Assembly (NCBI GenBank): GCA_012799495.1
Contig: JAAZLD010000329.1
Coordinates: 1-7,220, forward strand
Direction of reading: 5' to 3'
DNA length: 7,220 bases
Origin: Desulfitobacterium sp.
GTDB lineage: Bacteria > Bacillota > Desulfitobacteriia > Desulfitobacteriales > Desulfitobacteriaceae
In this document: positions 6,731 to 7,220 of the stretch, in pieces
Layout of the letters: every line of letters begins with the position of its first letter
Numbering within the stretch: position 1 is the first letter of the stretch
Program-made: the position numbers and the translations under genes
Notes under the pieces: generated by a model
What the model was told of the DNA's origin: nothing
What the model saw: only the letters and a program-made list of their open reading frames with translations
The model's database searches: none

Positions 6731-7220
6731 CGAGCCGCCTCCATCATTTCTTCAAAAACCAAACAAAAATCAGGCATTACTAAATCACCATCTTCTGCTC
6801 GCAAAAGGATATTTTTATCGCTCATTTTTTGGAGTTGGAATAACATTCCATTCTCTGTTTTCCCTTTTCTCTCAGGATGGGTCATAGATTTAGCGATCCA
6901 AGTCAGGAGAGTTTTGCGCACAAAAGGATTAACTTCCTTTAAATCCCTCAGGACAATCCGGTTTCCCTTAACCAGTTCATCCATCAGTTCTTGTTCTCGG
7001 GCTTTTTCTGCCAGATAGGCTTCCATAGTAGCCTTCTTCCGAGCAGTTTGATCCAGAACAGCATTTGGGCGAGTTTTTTCCCGGAAATTCCGTACCTTAG
7101 GACGGATATTGACCATTCCCGCAGGTTCTTCCCAGATTTCCCTATTCAAACTCTCTGTTTCCTTGGAATCTTCCACATATAAATGGCGAGTATGAGCTAC
7201 CCCAAAAACACATGCAGAGA
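6727..7220 (-). CDS. jetA: JetA, kleisin (MukF-like) subunit of type II Wadjet, C-terminal part only, DUF2397 family
   Basis: The frame is open from the right edge to a TGA at 6729-6727, about 164 codons. A GTG at 7176 could be mistaken for a start, but the upstream codons read SACVFGVAHTRHLY, which resembles the conserved FGL..RHL segment of TIGR02677/DUF2397. The gene therefore continues beyond the window and this is its C-terminal part. The segment RPNAVLDQTARKKATMEAYL is followed by a charged helix and a small C-terminal domain ending FCLVFEEMMEAAR, also as in the family. Full members are near 480-500 residues, so roughly 320 are missing. By homology JetA is the kleisin that bridges the JetC heads and binds JetB. 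The stop overlaps the jetB start by four bases. Confidence is slightly lower because only a third of the protein is visible. Confidence 0.87.
   Translation of the reverse strand, partial: SACVFGVAHTRHLYVEDSKETESLNREIWEEPAGMVNIRPKVRNFREKTRPNAVLDQTARKKATMEAYLAEKAREQELMDELVKGNRIVLRDLKEVNPFVRKTLLTWIAKSMTHPERKGKTENGMLFQLQKMSDKNILLRAEDGDLVMPDFCLVFEEMMEAAR
6738..6742 (-). promoter_or_regulatory. Ribosome binding site of jetB
   Basis: GGAGG on the minus strand lies 7 bases before the ATG at 6730 and inside the end of jetA. It is near-ideal for a Gram-positive ribosome and fixes the jetB start. Together with the ATGA overlap it allows both re-initiation and independent loading. Confidence 0.85.

Larger units (their letters stand above)
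1..7220 (-). other. Type II Wadjet (JetABCD) defence operon, both ends cut by the window
   Basis: Four same-strand genes lie in the order A-B-C-D without gaps: ATGA overlap (A/B), 1-base spacing (B/C), TAATG overlap (C/D). Such packing implies one transcript and translational coupling, which suits subunits of one complex. The protein families, recognised from their motifs, are the DUF2397, DUF2398, MukB/SbcC-like and DUF2399-type proteins that define Wadjet type II. Known role of the family: an SMC-type motor (A, B, C) plus a topoisomerase VI A-like nuclease (D) that cleaves small circular DNA and blocks plasmid establishment. Types I and III use different A, B and D families, so type II is the best fit. 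No promoter or terminator is visible inside the window. Confidence 0.93.

Noticed and set aside
6727..7176. A complete small gene starting at the GTG at 7176
   Set aside because: The frame remains open to the window edge and the upstream residues resemble the DUF2397 family; 149 residues is far below the usual JetA length. It is the 3' part of jetA.
6681..7182. Plus-strand open frames at 6681-6887 and 6991-7182
   Set aside because: They are antisense to jetA and the start of jetB and are rich in Phe/Ser/Leu, as expected for shadows.

Overview
The window is filled by one minus-strand operon that I read as a type II Wadjet (JetABCD) anti-plasmid defence locus. Transcription runs from right to left: jetA (3' part only, cut by the right edge), jetB (complete), jetC (complete), jetD (almost complete, cut by the left edge). 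The gene order and family signatures match the set TIGR02677/DUF2397 (JetA), TIGR02678/DUF2398 (JetB), TIGR02680/SbcC-MukB-like (JetC) and TIGR02679/DUF2399-type (JetD). I recognised these from motifs read in the translations, not from a database search.

Layout. jetA ends at 6727 and overlaps jetB by ATGA. jetB (6730-5543) is separated from jetC by a single base. jetC (5541-1372) overlaps jetD by one base (TAATG). jetD stays open to base 2. There is no intergenic space, no promoter and no terminator in the window; the promoter must lie beyond 7220 and the end of jetD before base 1. No RNA gene, mobile element, CRISPR array or plus-strand gene is supported.

How the genes work together (established for the Wadjet/MksBEFG family, inferred here by homology). 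JetC is the SMC-like ATPase with long coiled coils. JetA is the kleisin (MukF-like) and JetB the KITE subunit (MukE-like). Together they form a condensin-like DNA loop-extruding motor. JetD is a Toprim nuclease related to topoisomerase VI subunit A that cuts the DNA once the motor has recognised a small closed circle, so plasmids are destroyed and the chromosome is spared. All key residues that can be seen are intact: JetC Walker A, signature and Walker B, and the JetD Toprim glutamate and DxD. The system is therefore probably functional.

Organism. Moderate-to-low GC, AAA/GAA-rich coding, strong GGAGG-type ribosome binding sites and Lys/Glu/Ile-rich proteins suggest a Firmicute, perhaps a clostridial/Peptococcaceae-like bacterium. 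This is a weak inference.

Novelty. The core system is known. The less ordinary parts are a Gln/Ser/Thr-rich linker in JetD containing three tandem 18-bp units, a second acidic insert in JetD, and a hydrophilic break in the JetC coiled coil.
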